NCBI GenBank assembly: GCA_905201175.1 | Contig: CAJKNC010000101.1 | Span: forward strand, 1-5,588 | DNA: 5,588 nt | From: an uncultured Succinatimonas sp. | Lineage (GTDB): Bacteria; Pseudomonadota; Gammaproteobacteria; Enterobacterales; Succinivibrionaceae | Direction of reading: 5' to 3' | Part shown: piece after piece, positions 5,537 through 5,588 of the stretch | How the letters are laid out: each line of letters starts with the position of its first letter | Position numbering within the stretch: the first letter of the stretch is position 1 | Position numbers and translations under genes: made by a program | The notes under the pieces: model-generated | What the model was told of the DNA's origin: nothing | Databases searched by the model: none | Seen by the model: the letters and a program-made list of their open reading frames with translations, nothing else

Positions 5537-5576
5537 TTATATAATTTGCGTTTTTTATTAGACGCAAATTATATAA
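5537..5576 (+). terminator. Stem-loop at the end of the nrdD-nrdG operon
   Basis: TTATATAATTTGCGT (5537-5551) and ACGCAAATTATATAA (5562-5576) pair perfectly over 15 bp around a T-rich 10-nt loop, beginning 10 nt after the nrdG stop. The stem is mostly A-T and only a broken T-run follows, so it is a weak candidate for classical Rho-independent termination. It may also stabilise the 3' end, or serve a gene beyond the window. Confidence 0.6.
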
Positions 5577-5588
5577 TAAGATTATATT

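Overview
The window is AT-rich bacterial chromosomal DNA. It carries a translation-factor pair on the minus strand and an anaerobic nucleotide-reduction operon on the plus strand. The EF-P/EarP pair (Arg32-type EF-P and its rhamnosyltransferase) points to a proteobacterium of the beta/gamma EarP group. The oxygen-sensitive class III ribonucleotide reductase and the low GC suggest an anaerobic or facultative gut or rumen lineage, for example Succinivibrionaceae. That assignment is inference; no rRNA or other marker is present.

Layout: (1) 1-54 is non-coding and contains an 11-bp-stem hairpin. (2) 55-486 (+) is a 5'-truncated remnant of a sigma-54-dependent activator: the end of the AAA+ domain plus the Fis-type helix-turn-helix, with no usable start. 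(3) 485-512 is a strong bidirectional terminator between this remnant and the converging efp. (4) 523-1086 (-) is efp and 1264-2376 (-) is earP; EarP rhamnosylates Arg32 of EF-P so that ribosomes stalled at polyproline can proceed. (5) 2377-2524 is a divergent promoter region with a 9-bp-arm inverted repeat. (6) 2525-5526 (+) is a three-gene operon: nrdD, a 52-codon ORF and nrdG, closed by a 15-bp stem-loop.

The main result is that class III ribonucleotide reductase is split. The 755-residue NrdD ends just after its zinc-binding cysteines and has no glycyl-radical motif. Thirty-nine bases downstream, behind its own strong Shine-Dalgarno sequence, a separate 52-residue ORF encodes the missing domain (RRVTGYLVG, radical Gly26) and little else. 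The end of NrdD and the start of the small protein are recognisably homologous (GEGVTIERLRK versus GEGVKFERIRR). This suggests partial duplication of the C-terminus followed by complementary loss: the large subunit kept the zinc site and the small one kept the radical glycine. Two in-frame TAA codons separate them, so readthrough or a simple sequencing error is unlikely. By analogy with GrcA/YfiD, the replaceable radical domain of pyruvate formate-lyase, this may be an autonomous, exchangeable glycyl-radical subunit for NrdD, activated by the NrdG encoded 5 bases downstream.
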